Below, piece by piece: positions 1 to 7,458 of a stretch of DNA of 64,000 bases. Origin of the DNA: Geodermatophilus marinus (GTDB taxonomy: Bacteria > Actinomycetota > Actinomycetes > Mycobacteriales > Geodermatophilaceae); the NCBI RefSeq assembly GCF_003428645.1, contig NZ_QVQH01000027.1, forward strand, positions 1 to 64,000, written 5' to 3'. Made by a program: the position numbers and the translations under genes. Position 1 is the stretch's first letter. Each line of letters begins with the position of its first letter. The notes under the pieces were generated by a model. That model was not told where the DNA came from, did not search any database, and was given only the letters and a program-made list of their open reading frames with translations.

Positions 1-3
1 GAC

Positions 4-71
4 GGCAGGCACGAGCGGTCCACATCTCACGGAGCGTTAGCACCTTCGCGAGCGTGGCCCTCGTGCCTGCC
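4..71. other. long stem-loop at the left edge of the window
   Basis: A perfect 12-base inverted repeat (GGCAGGCACGAG at 4-15, CTCGTGCCTGCC at 60-71) encloses 44 bases. It lies in a 450-base stretch without a convincing gene. It could be the end of a transcript from outside the window or a structured RNA. I recognise no known RNA family in it. Confidence 0.4.
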
Positions 72-194
72 CCCAACGATCAGCCACGCCGAAGGCGACG
101 ATCACGCCTACTGGCGGGGACTCTTAGTAGGACATTCCTCACCCGCTCGCGGGCGGGCCTCGGGACGGGGGCCCACCGCGGAGCGCCGGTACGT

Positions 195-235
195 GACGAG
201 GACCCCGGAGGTCGGTGACCTCCGGGGTCCTCGTC
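195..235. terminator. perfect 19-bp hairpin, probable terminator
   Basis: The 19-base arms at 195-213 and 217-235 are perfect reverse complements around a GGT loop. No U-tract follows. It probably ends a transcript coming from the left of the window and insulates the DUF222 gene. The rest of 1-450 holds only this hairpin, the stem-loop at 4-71 and a possible -10 box (TATCTT, 385-390) for the next gene. Confidence 0.55.
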
Positions 236-450
236 GCGTGCGTCCGCCCCTGGGCGGGGCCCTTCGAGGCCGCCCCGGCCCCGCGCGGCAGCCTCCTCGC
301 GACGGGAGAAGACCCGGCTGGGACGACTACCGAGCACCCCACCTCGGACAACGGACAGCACATCTGACCTGGGCGTTTCTGTCGTATCTTTCCCTTGCCG
401 TGGGCGTGTCGGCAGGTCCACCGGCGGTGCTGGGGCGGAGGGAGGGCGGG

Positions 451-1674
451 GTGTCCGAGCTGCGTTCGGCCCTCGACGGGCTGGCCGCCCTCGACCTCGA
501 CGAGCTGGCCGACGGGCCGCTGCTGGAGCTGGTCGGCGAGCTGGTGTGCGCGGCGAACCGGGTCGCCGCGGCCCTCACCACCGCGGTGCGCGCGGCCGAC
601 CGCCGCGAGGCGCACCGCCGCGACGGTGCGGTGTCGATGCGGGCCTGGCTGCGCGGGCAGTGCCGGCTGGCGCCCTCCGACGCCGCCGCGATCGTCTCCA
701 CCGGCCGGCGCCTGGCCGGCATGCCCGCCACCGCGGCCGCCTTCGCCGCCGGCGAGATCACCGCCGCGCACGCCCGGGTGATCACCCGGGCCATGACCCC
801 GCGCCGGGTCGCCAAGGCCGCCGCGGCCGGCATCGACCCCGCCGTCACCGACCGCATCCTGGCCGAGCTCGCCCGCCGGACCGGCCCCGGCGCGACCGCC
901 GCCGGCGTGGCCCGCTGGGTGGCCGGCGTCGACCCCGACGGCACCCTCGACGACGCCGCCGATCCCCGCCGCCGGCTCTCCCTCGCCGCCGGCACCGACG
1001 GGCGGGTGCACCTGCGCGGTGAGCTCGACGCGGTCGGCGGGGAGTTCGTGCGCACCGCGCTGACCGCGCTGGTGAACGGCGACCGCCCGGCCGGAGACCG
1101 GCGCGGGCACGCCGAGCGGCAGGCCGACGCCCTGGTGGCACTGGCTCGCGGTGCGCTCGACGGCGGCGCGCTGCCCGCGGTGCGGGGTGAACGAGCGCAC
1201 GTGCGCGTCACCATCGACTGGCAGGCGCTGTGCGCGGCCCGCGGCACCCCCGGCGTGGCCGGCGGCGAGCTCGGCTGGGCCGGTCCGATCAACCCCGAGA
1301 CGGCCCGCCGGCTGGCCTGCGACGCGCAGGTCGTCCGCATCATCACCGGCCCCGACGGGCTGCCCCTCGATGTCGGCCGCGCCCAGCGCACCGTCACCGC
1401 CGCCATCCGCCGCGCCGTCGAGGCGCGCGACGGGCACTGCGTCTTCGCCGGCTGCGACGCCCCACCCGAGTGGTGCGACGTGCACCACGTCATCCACTGG
1501 GCGTTCGGCGGGCCGACCTCCTGCGACAACGGTGCTCTGCTCTGCGAACGGCACCACACGGCCTGCCACGAGGGCGGCTTCAGCGTCAGCCGCGACCCGC
1601 GCACCAGCACCTGGCACACCCGGCGGCCCGACGGCAGCGAGGTCCGACCGCCGCTCCCGCACCTCCGGATCTGA
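451..1674 (+). CDS. DUF222 domain-containing HNH endonuclease
   Basis: This 407-residue protein belongs to the DUF222/HNH family, called 13E12 repeats in mycobacteria and highly multiplied in Geodermatophilaceae. The helical DUF222 region fills the first two thirds, including MRAWLRGQCRL and an Ala-rich stretch. The C-terminal HNH nuclease shows CVFAGC, WCDVHHVIHW, FGGPT, N, LLCERHH and a later CH, so the metal and catalytic residues look intact. GTG 451 is chosen because GGAGGGAGG lies just upstream and the DUF222 N-terminus (SELRSALDGLAALDLDEL) starts there; an in-frame extension to 193 runs through the terminator hairpin. Function is unproven. A second family member sits at 61549-62793. 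Confidence 0.85.
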   Translation: MSELRSALDGLAALDLDELADGPLLELVGELVCAANRVAAALTTAVRAADRREAHRRDGAVSMRAWLRGQCRLAPSDAAAIVSTGRRLAGMPATAAAFAAGEITAAHARVITRAMTPRRVAKAAAAGIDPAVTDRILAELARRTGPGATAAGVARWVAGVDPDGTLDDAADPRRRLSLAAGTDGRVHLRGELDAVGGEFVRTALTALVNGDRPAGDRRGHAERQADALVALARGALDGGALPAVRGERAHVRVTIDWQALCAARGTPGVAGGELGWAGPINPETARRLACDAQVVRIITGPDGLPLDVGRAQRTVTAAIRRAVEARDGHCVFAGCDAPPEWCDVHHVIHWAFGGPTSCDNGALLCERHHTACHEGGFSVSRDPRTSTWHTRRPDGSEVRPPLPHLRI

Positions 1675-1721
1675 CGCGGGGCCCGCCGCCCATGCGATCG
1701 GGTGACCCGGGACCCCGCCGG

Positions 1722-2348
1722 TCAGCCGCCGATGCCGCGGGCGCGGGCGGCGGTGACCACCAGCTCGACCACGGTCTCCAGCGGCAGGGCCGTGCTGTCC
1801 ACCACCAGGTGGTAGCCGCGCGGGTCCGACGGCTCGCACCGGTAGAAGTGGCGCACGTAGGCCTCGCGGGCCGCGTCGTTGCCGGCCATCTCCCGGCGCA
1901 CCTCCTCCAGCGGCCGGCCGGTCCGCAGCACGGCGAGCTCCAGCCGCCGCTCGGGCGGGCCGTCCAGGCGCACGTGCAGGGCGTCCGGCCGGTCCCCGAG
2001 GACGAAGGCGGCGCCCCGGCCGAGCACCACGCCGCCGGGTCCGTCGGCGATCTCGGCCAGGACCCGCTCGGTCTGCTGCCGGAAGGACCGCTCGTCGGGC
2101 AGCGCGGCCACCGGGACCACACCCCCCACCGGGTCCGGCATCGTGCCGAGCGAGGCCACCAGCCGCCACAGGCCGCGCAGGACCCGCTCGTCGTTGGCCT
2201 CCGCCTCGGCGACCGGGACGCCGAGGCGGCCGGCCACCTGCGCCGGGATCGCCCGGTCGTGGAACGTCAGCCCGAGCCGCTCGGCGACCGCCGGACCGAC
2301 CTCGGCACCCCCGGCCCCGTACGAGGCCGACACCGTCACGACGACCAC
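1722..2348 (-). CDS. cytidylate kinase-like P-loop protein
   Basis: This 208-residue protein begins SASYGAGGAEVGPAVAERLG, a degenerate P-loop of the cytidylate kinase-like family (PF13189 type), followed by FHDRAIP and a C-terminal SDPRGYHLVVDSTALPLE stretch typical of that family. It probably phosphorylates a nucleotide or small molecule, but the true substrate of this subfamily is not established. GTG 2348 is preceded by GGGAGG. The gene overlaps the 3' end of the GNAT gene by 13 bases, so it is the last gene of a thiL-GNAT-kinase operon. It is not the canonical cmk. Confidence 0.75.
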   Translation of the reverse strand: MVVVTVSASYGAGGAEVGPAVAERLGLTFHDRAIPAQVAGRLGVPVAEAEANDERVLRGLWRLVASLGTMPDPVGGVVPVAALPDERSFRQQTERVLAEIADGPGGVVLGRGAAFVLGDRPDALHVRLDGPPERRLELAVLRTGRPLEEVRREMAGNDAAREAYVRHFYRCEPSDPRGYHLVVDSTALPLETVVELVVTAARARGIGG

Positions 2349-2866
2349 GGCCCACCTCCCTCTCCGCCCGCGGGGGGCAGCTCCCGGCCGAGGAACACCG
2401 CCCCCGGCGACTCCGCGTACACCCCGTACCCGGGGACTGGGCCGTACCCCAGCGCCGCGTACAGCGCCAGGGCCTCCGGCTGCCGGTTCCCGGAGTTGAG
2501 CACGACCGCGCGGTGGCCCGCCCGCGCCGCGCTCGCCTCCAGCTCGGCCATGAGCACCTGGGCCAGCCCGCGGCGGCGGAAGCCCGGCGCCACGAAGACC
2601 CGCTTGACCTCCACGACCCCGGGGGCGTGCACCCGCCAGGCCCCGCAGCCGGCGGGCCGGTCCCCGACCTCGGCGACGAGGAACAGCCCGGCCGGAGGCT
2701 CGAACTCCGCCGGGTCGACGGTCGCCTCGTCCGGGCCCCCGTAGCGGGTCACGTACTCCTGCTGCACCGCGGCCACCAGGCGACGGGCCACCGGGTCGTC
2801 GTAGGGGACGGCCCGCAGGCGGACGACGTCCCCACTCGGCAGCAGCGCCTCAGCGGAAGTGGGCAT
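2336..2866 (-). CDS. GNAT family N-acetyltransferase
   Basis: The protein has 176 residues. The GNAT fold shows in VKRVFVAPGFRRRGLAQVLMAELE (acetyl-CoA-binding motif A, RRRGLA in place of Q/RxxGxG/A) and in the AVVLNSGNRQPEALALYAALGY segment of motif B. It should transfer an acetyl group from acetyl-CoA to an amine; the substrate cannot be read from sequence. ATG 2866 lies inside the end of thiL (17-base overlap) and its own 3' end overlaps the kinase-like gene, so translation is probably coupled along the operon. Confidence 0.85.
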   Translation of the reverse strand: MPTSAEALLPSGDVVRLRAVPYDDPVARRLVAAVQQEYVTRYGGPDEATVDPAEFEPPAGLFLVAEVGDRPAGCGAWRVHAPGVVEVKRVFVAPGFRRRGLAQVLMAELEASAARAGHRAVVLNSGNRQPEALALYAALGYGPVPGYGVYAESPGAVFLGRELPPAGGEGGGPWSS

Positions 2867-3890
2867 GACCGGTCCCCCCTGCCCCGACGGCGGCGGCGAC
2901 CGCCGCGGCCGGTTCCCCGTCGACGGTCACGGCGGCGCCGCCCGGCGCCTCCCGCACCGCCCCGACCGCGGCCCAGCCCGCGGGCAGCACCGCCCCGGCC
3001 GGGAAGGTGGCCAGCAGCGCGTGGTCCTCCCCACCGGTCAGCACCCAGGCCAGGGGGTCACCGCCGAGCGCGGCCGCCACCTGCTGCAGCGGGCCGGACG
3101 GCTGGAGCGTGGCCCGCACGAGCGCGGCCCGGTCGACGTCCACGACCACACCGCTCTCCTCGGCGAGGTGGCCGGCGTCGGCCAGCAGGCCGTCGCTGAC
3201 GTCGCACATGGCGGTGGCGCCGGCGTCGGCGGCGTCCGGACCCGCGGCGTACGGCGGCGTCGGCCGGCGGTGTGCCTGGACGACGGCGATCGGGCTGGAG
3301 AACCCGCGGCGCAGCACCGCCAGCCCGCAGGCCGACCAGCCCAGCCGACCGGCGAGCGCGAGCACGTCGCCCGGCCGGGCCCCGGACCGGAGCACCGGCG
3401 CCCGGCCGCCGAGGTCCCCGAGCGCGGTGACCGACAGGACGACGGCCCCGCTGCCCGGCGCGGCGGCCACCGTGTCACCCCCGACGACGGCCGCCCCCAG
3501 GGGAGCGCACTCGGCGGCCAGCCCCGCCGCCACGCCCTCCAGCCAGGTGGTCGCGGTGTCAACCGGGCAGGCCAGGCCGACCAGCAGCGCGGTGGCCACC
3601 CCGCCCATCGCCGCGACGTCGGCCAGGTTGGCCGCCGCGGCCTTGTGGCCGACGTCCTCCGGCGAGGACCAGTCGCGGCGGAAGTGCCGGCCCTCGACCA
3701 GGACGTCGGTGGTGGCGACCACGCGCCCGTCGGGGGCGCGCAGCACCGCGGCGTCGTCCCCGGGCCCGACCTCGGCGACCCGCGCCCGGCCGGCCCGGGC
3801 GACGACCCGGGCGATGACGCCGAACTCCCCGACGACGCGGACGCTGTCGGCCGGGTCGTCCCGGGGGACGAGCGGACGGGGCCGTGTCAC
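2850..3890 (-). CDS. thiL: thiamine-monophosphate kinase
   Basis: ThiL phosphorylates thiamine monophosphate to thiamine pyrophosphate, the last step of vitamin B1 cofactor synthesis. The 346-residue sequence has the family marks: GPGDDAAVL near the N-terminus, TTDVLVEGRHFRRDW, HKAAAANLADVAAMG, VVGGDTV and the later CDVSDGLLADAGHLAEESG. GTG 3890 is preceded by GGAGGAG at good spacing; a longer in-frame start would run through the divergent promoter region. It heads a three-gene overlapping operon and is divergent from the Lrp-type gene, as in other actinobacteria. No TPP riboswitch is visible upstream. Confidence 0.93.
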   Translation of the reverse strand: MTRPRPLVPRDDPADSVRVVGEFGVIARVVARAGRARVAEVGPGDDAAVLRAPDGRVVATTDVLVEGRHFRRDWSSPEDVGHKAAAANLADVAAMGGVATALLVGLACPVDTATTWLEGVAAGLAAECAPLGAAVVGGDTVAAAPGSGAVVLSVTALGDLGGRAPVLRSGARPGDVLALAGRLGWSACGLAVLRRGFSSPIAVVQAHRRPTPPYAAGPDAADAGATAMCDVSDGLLADAGHLAEESGVVVDVDRAALVRATLQPSGPLQQVAAALGGDPLAWVLTGGEDHALLATFPAGAVLPAGWAAVGAVREAPGGAAVTVDGEPAAAVAAAVGAGGTGHAHFR

Positions 3891-3912
3891 CGGCTCCTCC
3901 CGCCCGCTGCGG

Positions 3913-3918
3913 TAGGTT
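3913..3918 (+). promoter_or_regulatory. possible -10 box for the Lrp-type gene
   Basis: TAGGTT fits the actinobacterial -10 pattern TAnnnT in the thiL/Lrp divergent gap and would give a 5' leader of nearly 60 bases. No convincing -35 is visible. Confidence 0.35.
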
Positions 3919-3982
3919 GCCGAGGTGTCCGCCGGCCTGCGCGGACGTCGCACCGGCAGCGCTGCCCGAGGAAGGGTCTCCC

Positions 3983-4216
3983 GTGGTCCACGCCTACATC
4001 CTGATCCAGACCGAAGTCGGCAAGGCCGCCCAGGTCGCCTCCACGATCAGCGGGATCGCCGGGGTGACCACGGCCGAGGACGTCACGGGCCCCTACGACG
4101 TCATCGTGCGCGCCGAGGCCGAGACCGTCGACGAGCTCGGCCGGCTGGTCGTGGCGCGGGTGCAGTCCGTCGACGGGATCACCCGCACGCTGACCTGCCC
4201 CGTCGTCAACATCTGA
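3983..4216 (+). CDS. Lrp/AsnC ligand-binding (RAM) domain protein
   Basis: This 77-residue protein is a stand-alone RAM/ACT-like effector domain of the Lrp/AsnC family (VVHAYILIQTEVG, GPYDVIVRAEAETVDELGRLVV, VDGITRTLTCPVV). It lacks a helix-turn-helix, so it probably senses an amino acid or modulates a partner rather than binding DNA. GTG 3983 follows GAGGAAGGG. The gene is divergent from thiL and 66 bases upstream of the DUF3515 gene, an arrangement common in actinobacteria. Confidence 0.85.
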   Translation: MVHAYILIQTEVGKAAQVASTISGIAGVTTAEDVTGPYDVIVRAEAETVDELGRLVVARVQSVDGITRTLTCPVVNI

Positions 4217-4282
4217 CCGCTGAGCGAGCAGCCTCCCCCGGCGTCCGGCGGGCGCGGTCGGTCCGACGACCCGCTGCGCCGG

Positions 4283-4819
4283 GTGGCCGTCGTCGCGCTG
4301 GCCGTGGGCCTGCCGCTCGTGCTGGCGCTGGCCGTCCTGCTGCGGGTCACCGCGAGCGACCCGGACGACGACGCGCCGGCCGAGGTCGCCGGCGCCCCCG
4401 CCACCGAGCGGGCCGACCTGCCGCCGCTGGACGTCGAGGTCCCCGAGCTCGCGCCCGAGACCGAGGCGGCCTGCCTCGACCTCGTGGAGGCGCTGCCGTT
4501 CGAGCTGGCCGGCGAGGTGTCCCGGCCGGTGCGGTCGGAGCGGCCCGTCGCCCATGCCTGGGGCGATCCGCCGGTGGTGCTGGTGTGCGGCGTCGACCGC
4601 CCGGAGGGCTTCGTCGCCGACTCGCCGCTGATCCAGATCAACGGCGTCCAGTGGTACGTCGACACCTCCGACCCCGGCGAGATCGTCTGGACGGCGGTCG
4701 ACCGCCCCGTCTACGTCGAGGTCACCGTCAGCCCGGACACCGACAGCGCCCCGGTCACCGCGCTGGGCCCGGTCATCGCCGGCACGCTGCCCGCCCAGGA
4801 GCTCGACCCCGGCCCGTGA
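4283..4819 (+). CDS. DUF3515 family membrane-anchored protein
   Basis: The protein has 178 residues, with one N-terminal hydrophobic segment (about residues 1-20) followed by an extracellular domain. The motifs CLDLVEALPFELAG, WGDPPVVLVCGVDRP and QINGVQWYVD mark DUF3515, a conserved actinobacterial family of unknown function found next to thiL and ddl. An in-frame stop at 4214 limits the start: GTG 4283 is the only standard codon, though a CTG at 4220 would add a short cytoplasmic tail. It converges with the lipoprotein gene, two bases apart. Confidence 0.8.
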   Translation: MAVVALAVGLPLVLALAVLLRVTASDPDDDAPAEVAGAPATERADLPPLDVEVPELAPETEAACLDLVEALPFELAGEVSRPVRSERPVAHAWGDPPVVLVCGVDRPEGFVADSPLIQINGVQWYVDTSDPGEIVWTAVDRPVYVEVTVSPDTDSAPVTALGPVIAGTLPAQELDPGP

Positions 4820-4820
4820 G

Positions 4821-5474
4821 TCAGCCGGGCGGCAGCAGCGCCAGCTGGGCGTCCACCACCGCCGCGACCTCGGCCGTGGCCGCCTCGAGGGTCCCGGCCA
4901 CCGCGCTGACCCCCACGCTGAACACCCCGTGCGCGCACCAGGCGAAGGCCGCCGGCCCGGCGAGGTCCGTCCCGGGCGGCGGCTGCTCCACGGTCAGCAG
5001 CGCGCAGCCGCCCGGCAGGTGCGGCGGCGACTCCCGCAGCACCCCGTCGTAGTGCTCGGCGTCGTTGCCGGCCAGGTCGGCGGCGTAGGCCCCCGCGCCG
5101 GCGCGGCTCTCGAACTGGTCGACGAAGACGCTGGTCAGCTGCTGGGGACCGGTTCCCCAGAACCGCTCCCAGCCGTGCCGGTAGCCGTAGTCGTGGAGCA
5201 CCTCGCGCTCCCGCGCGGGGTCGTCGGCGTAGGCGGCGAGGTCCTCGGCGGACTTCTCCCCCGCCGGCGGGTCCAGCTCGGCGTCGGGGATGCGCGGCAG
5301 GCCGGAGGGCACGGCGTCGACGACCAGCTCCTCGAGCTCGGCCGGTGTCGCGGGCCCGGGCGCCGGCGGGGCGGCGGTGGCCGTGCCCTCGACGCTCGAG
5401 GTGCACCCGCCGAGCAGGGCCACGAGGACCGGCAGCAGCACGCCCGCGCCGACCGACCCGCGCGGCCGCGTCAC
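4821..5474 (-). CDS. putative secreted lipoprotein, function unknown
   Basis: The protein has 217 residues. A lipoprotein signal peptide is clear: basic start, hydrophobic core LLPVLVALLGGC and lipobox cysteine at residue 24, then a Pro/Ala linker. The mature part (GYRHGWERFWG, VFVDQFESRAGAGAYAADL, two further Cys) resembles uncharacterised actinobacterial lipoproteins. The start GTG 5474 overlaps the ddl stop in a GTGA quartet, so it is translationally coupled to ddl. That link suggests, but does not show, a cell-envelope role. Confidence 0.75.
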   Translation of the reverse strand: MTRPRGSVGAGVLLPVLVALLGGCTSSVEGTATAAPPAPGPATPAELEELVVDAVPSGLPRIPDAELDPPAGEKSAEDLAAYADDPAREREVLHDYGYRHGWERFWGTGPQQLTSVFVDQFESRAGAGAYAADLAGNDAEHYDGVLRESPPHLPGGCALLTVEQPPPGTDLAGPAAFAWCAHGVFSVGVSAVAGTLEAATAEVAAVVDAQLALLPPG

Positions 5475-6607
5475 CTCCGCGGCGTCGCGTCGGCCGCCGG
5501 GACCCGGCGGGCGAGCGCGGCCGCGACGAGGCGGTCGACCACGGCGGAGGCCTCCACCCCGCTCACCGACCACATCCGCGGGAACATCGAGATCGGCGTG
5601 AACCCCGGCATCGTGTTCACCTCGTTGACCACCAGGCGGTCGGCGCCGTCCGGGCCGGTGCCGAGGAAGAAGTCCACCCGCGCCAGCCCCTGGCACTCCA
5701 GCGCGAGGTAGGCCCGGCAGGCGGCCTCCTGCACGGCGCGGGTCTGCTCGGGGGTCAGCTGCGCGGGGACGTCGAAGTCGACGGCGTCGGCCAGGTACTT
5801 GGCGGTGAAGTCGTACCAGTCGGTGCCCGGCCGCAGCCGGATCTCGGCGGGCAGGCTGGCCTGCGGCGGCCCCCCGCCGGGCCCGGCCAGCACGCCGCAC
5901 TCGATCTCCCGGCCCGGCACCGCGGCCTCGACGACCACCTTCGCGTCGACGGCGGCGGCGGTGGCCACGGCCTCGGGGAACTGCGCCCAGTCGGTGACCC
6001 GGCTGATGCCGATGCTCGACCCGGCCCGGGACGGCTTGACGAACACCGGCAGGCCGAGCCGCTCCCGGGTGGCGTCGTCCAGCGCGGCGGGGTCGGCGGA
6101 GAGCCCGCCGGCGGCGTCCCGGAGGACGACGTGGTCGCCCTGCGGCAGGCCGGCGGCCGCCAGGAGCTTCTTGGTGACCTCCTTGTCCATCGAGGCGGCG
6201 CTGGAGAGGACGCCGGAGCCCACGTAGGGCAGCCCGCTCATCTCCAGCAGCCCCTGGATGGTGCCGTCCTCGCCGAACGCCCCGTGCAGCACCGGGAAGA
6301 CGACGTCCACGCCGACCACCGGGCCGCCGTCGAGGGGCAGCAGCCCGCGGCCGGAGGGGTCCCCGACCAGCGCCACCGGGCGCCCGCCGCGCACCTCGGG
6401 CAGCTCGCCGCCGACGATCGCCATGCGCTGGCCCGGCTCGGGCAGCACCCACCCGCCGTCGCGGGTGATGCCGACCGGGACGGTGTCGTAGCGGTCCGGG
6501 TCCAGCGCGTCGAGGACGGCGCCGGCGGAGACGCAGGAGATGGGGTGCTCGGCGCTGCGTCCGCCGAAGACCACCGCGACGCGCAGCTTGCCTGCCTGTC
6601 CGCTCAT
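5471..6607 (-). CDS. ddl: D-alanine--D-alanine ligase
   Basis: Ddl joins two D-alanines with ATP in the cytoplasm, providing the dipeptide for peptidoglycan pentapeptide. The 378-residue sequence has VVFGGRSAEHPISCVSAGAVL, FPVLHGAFGEDGTIQGLLEMSGLPYVGSG, the ATP-grasp stretch PVFVKPSRAGSSIGIS, and DFFLGTG...VVNEVNTMPGFTPISMFPRMW with the Mg-binding Glu and Asn. ATG 6607 has no Shine-Dalgarno; a TAGGGT box lies 8 bases before it, pointing to a leaderless mRNA. The lipoprotein gene follows with a 4-base overlap. Confidence 0.95.
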   Translation of the reverse strand: MSGQAGKLRVAVVFGGRSAEHPISCVSAGAVLDALDPDRYDTVPVGITRDGGWVLPEPGQRMAIVGGELPEVRGGRPVALVGDPSGRGLLPLDGGPVVGVDVVFPVLHGAFGEDGTIQGLLEMSGLPYVGSGVLSSAASMDKEVTKKLLAAAGLPQGDHVVLRDAAGGLSADPAALDDATRERLGLPVFVKPSRAGSSIGISRVTDWAQFPEAVATAAAVDAKVVVEAAVPGREIECGVLAGPGGGPPQASLPAEIRLRPGTDWYDFTAKYLADAVDFDVPAQLTPEQTRAVQEAACRAYLALECQGLARVDFFLGTGPDGADRLVVNEVNTMPGFTPISMFPRMWSVSGVEASAVVDRLVAAALARRVPAADATPRR

Positions 6608-6615
6608 CGCGGCCG

Positions 6616-6621
6616 ACCCTA
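6616..6621 (-). promoter_or_regulatory. -10 box of a leaderless ddl promoter
   Basis: TAGGGT on the minus strand ends exactly 8 bases before the ddl ATG, where a -10 element must sit if the transcript starts at the initiation codon. The same spacing recurs upstream of leuB, serA and galT. Confidence 0.5.
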
Positions 6622-6688
6622 GTCGAGGCCGGCGCCGTCCCCGGCGCGACGGGCGGACGCCGGCGGGCGTGTGCGACCCTCGACCCCC

Positions 6689-7426
6689 ATGCACGCTCCC
6701 GCCGCCGGGCCGGCCCCGGCTCCGCTCGGGCTGCGCCTGGCCGGGGCGGCGGTCCACGCCTACACCGCCGCCGGCTCGGTCCTCGGCCTGCTCGTCGTGC
6801 TCGCCGCGGTCGAGGGCGAGGCGGTGACCGCCTTGTGGCTGCTGCTCGCCGCACTCGTCGTCGACGGCACCGACGGGACCCTGGCCCGCTGGGCGCGGGT
6901 GAAGGAGACGATCCCCTGGTTCGACGGCGCCCGCCTCGACGACATCGTCGACTACCTCACCTACGCCTTCGCCCCGGTCGTGCTGCTGTGGACCACGGGG
7001 TCGCTGCCCGGTGGCGCCCTCGGGTGGGTGGTGGCGGCGCTGCCCCTGCTGGCCTCCTGCTACCAGTTCTGCCGGGTGGACGCGAAGACCGACGACCACA
7101 CCTTCCTGGGCTTCCCGAGCTACTGGAACGTGGTCGCCTTCTACGCCGTCGTCCTCGACGTCGCGCCCGGGGTCGTGGCCGCCGTCCTCGTGGTGTGCTC
7201 GGTGCTGGTGTTCGTGCCGGTGCGCTACCTGTACCCCTCGCGCACGCCGGTGCTGCAGGGGCTGAGCCTGGTGCTGACCGCGGGCTGGGTGGTCACCTAC
7301 GTGGTCCTGCTGCTGCAGTACCCGGACCCGTCGCCGGTGGTGGCTGCGCTGTCGCTGGCCTACGTCGCCTACTACCTCGGGGTCAGCCTGTGGCTCACCG
7401 CGCGGGCGGCGGCCCGCCGCGGGTGA
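6689..7426 (+). CDS. CDP-alcohol phosphatidyltransferase, phosphatidylcholine synthase-like
   Basis: The protein has 245 residues, almost all hydrophobic with about eight membrane segments. The CDP-alcohol transferase signature is present with the longer spacer of bacterial phosphatidylcholine synthases: DGTDGTLARWARVKETIPWFDGARLDDIVDYLTY keeps the DG, AR, G and paired D residues (DxxxD). It would condense CDP-diacylglycerol with choline, or a related alcohol, in the membrane. The substrate is inferred from the motif spacing only. ATG 6689 has no ribosome site but GACCCT lies 8 bases upstream, consistent with leaderless transcription. Confidence 0.75.
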   Translation: MHAPAAGPAPAPLGLRLAGAAVHAYTAAGSVLGLLVVLAAVEGEAVTALWLLLAALVVDGTDGTLARWARVKETIPWFDGARLDDIVDYLTYAFAPVVLLWTTGSLPGGALGWVVAALPLLASCYQFCRVDAKTDDHTFLGFPSYWNVVAFYAVVLDVAPGVVAAVLVVCSVLVFVPVRYLYPSRTPVLQGLSLVLTAGWVVTYVVLLLQYPDPSPVVAALSLAYVAYYLGVSLWLTARAAARRG

Positions 7427-7458
7427 CGGGCGGGGACGGCGAGCGGCGGCGCCGCGGG

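Noticed and set aside
451-1674. DUF222/HNH gene as part of a homing or mobile element
   Set aside because: No recombinase, terminal repeats or disrupted host gene beside it; the family is simply multiplied in this lineage.
139-2355. Minus-strand open frame of 738 codons across the first HNH gene
   Set aside because: No conserved motif; it spans a terminator hairpin and is antisense to a complete DUF222/HNH protein.
3891-3982. TPP riboswitch upstream of thiL
   Set aside because: The gap is only 92 bases and lacks the conserved THI-box sequence; thiL has a normal Shine-Dalgarno.
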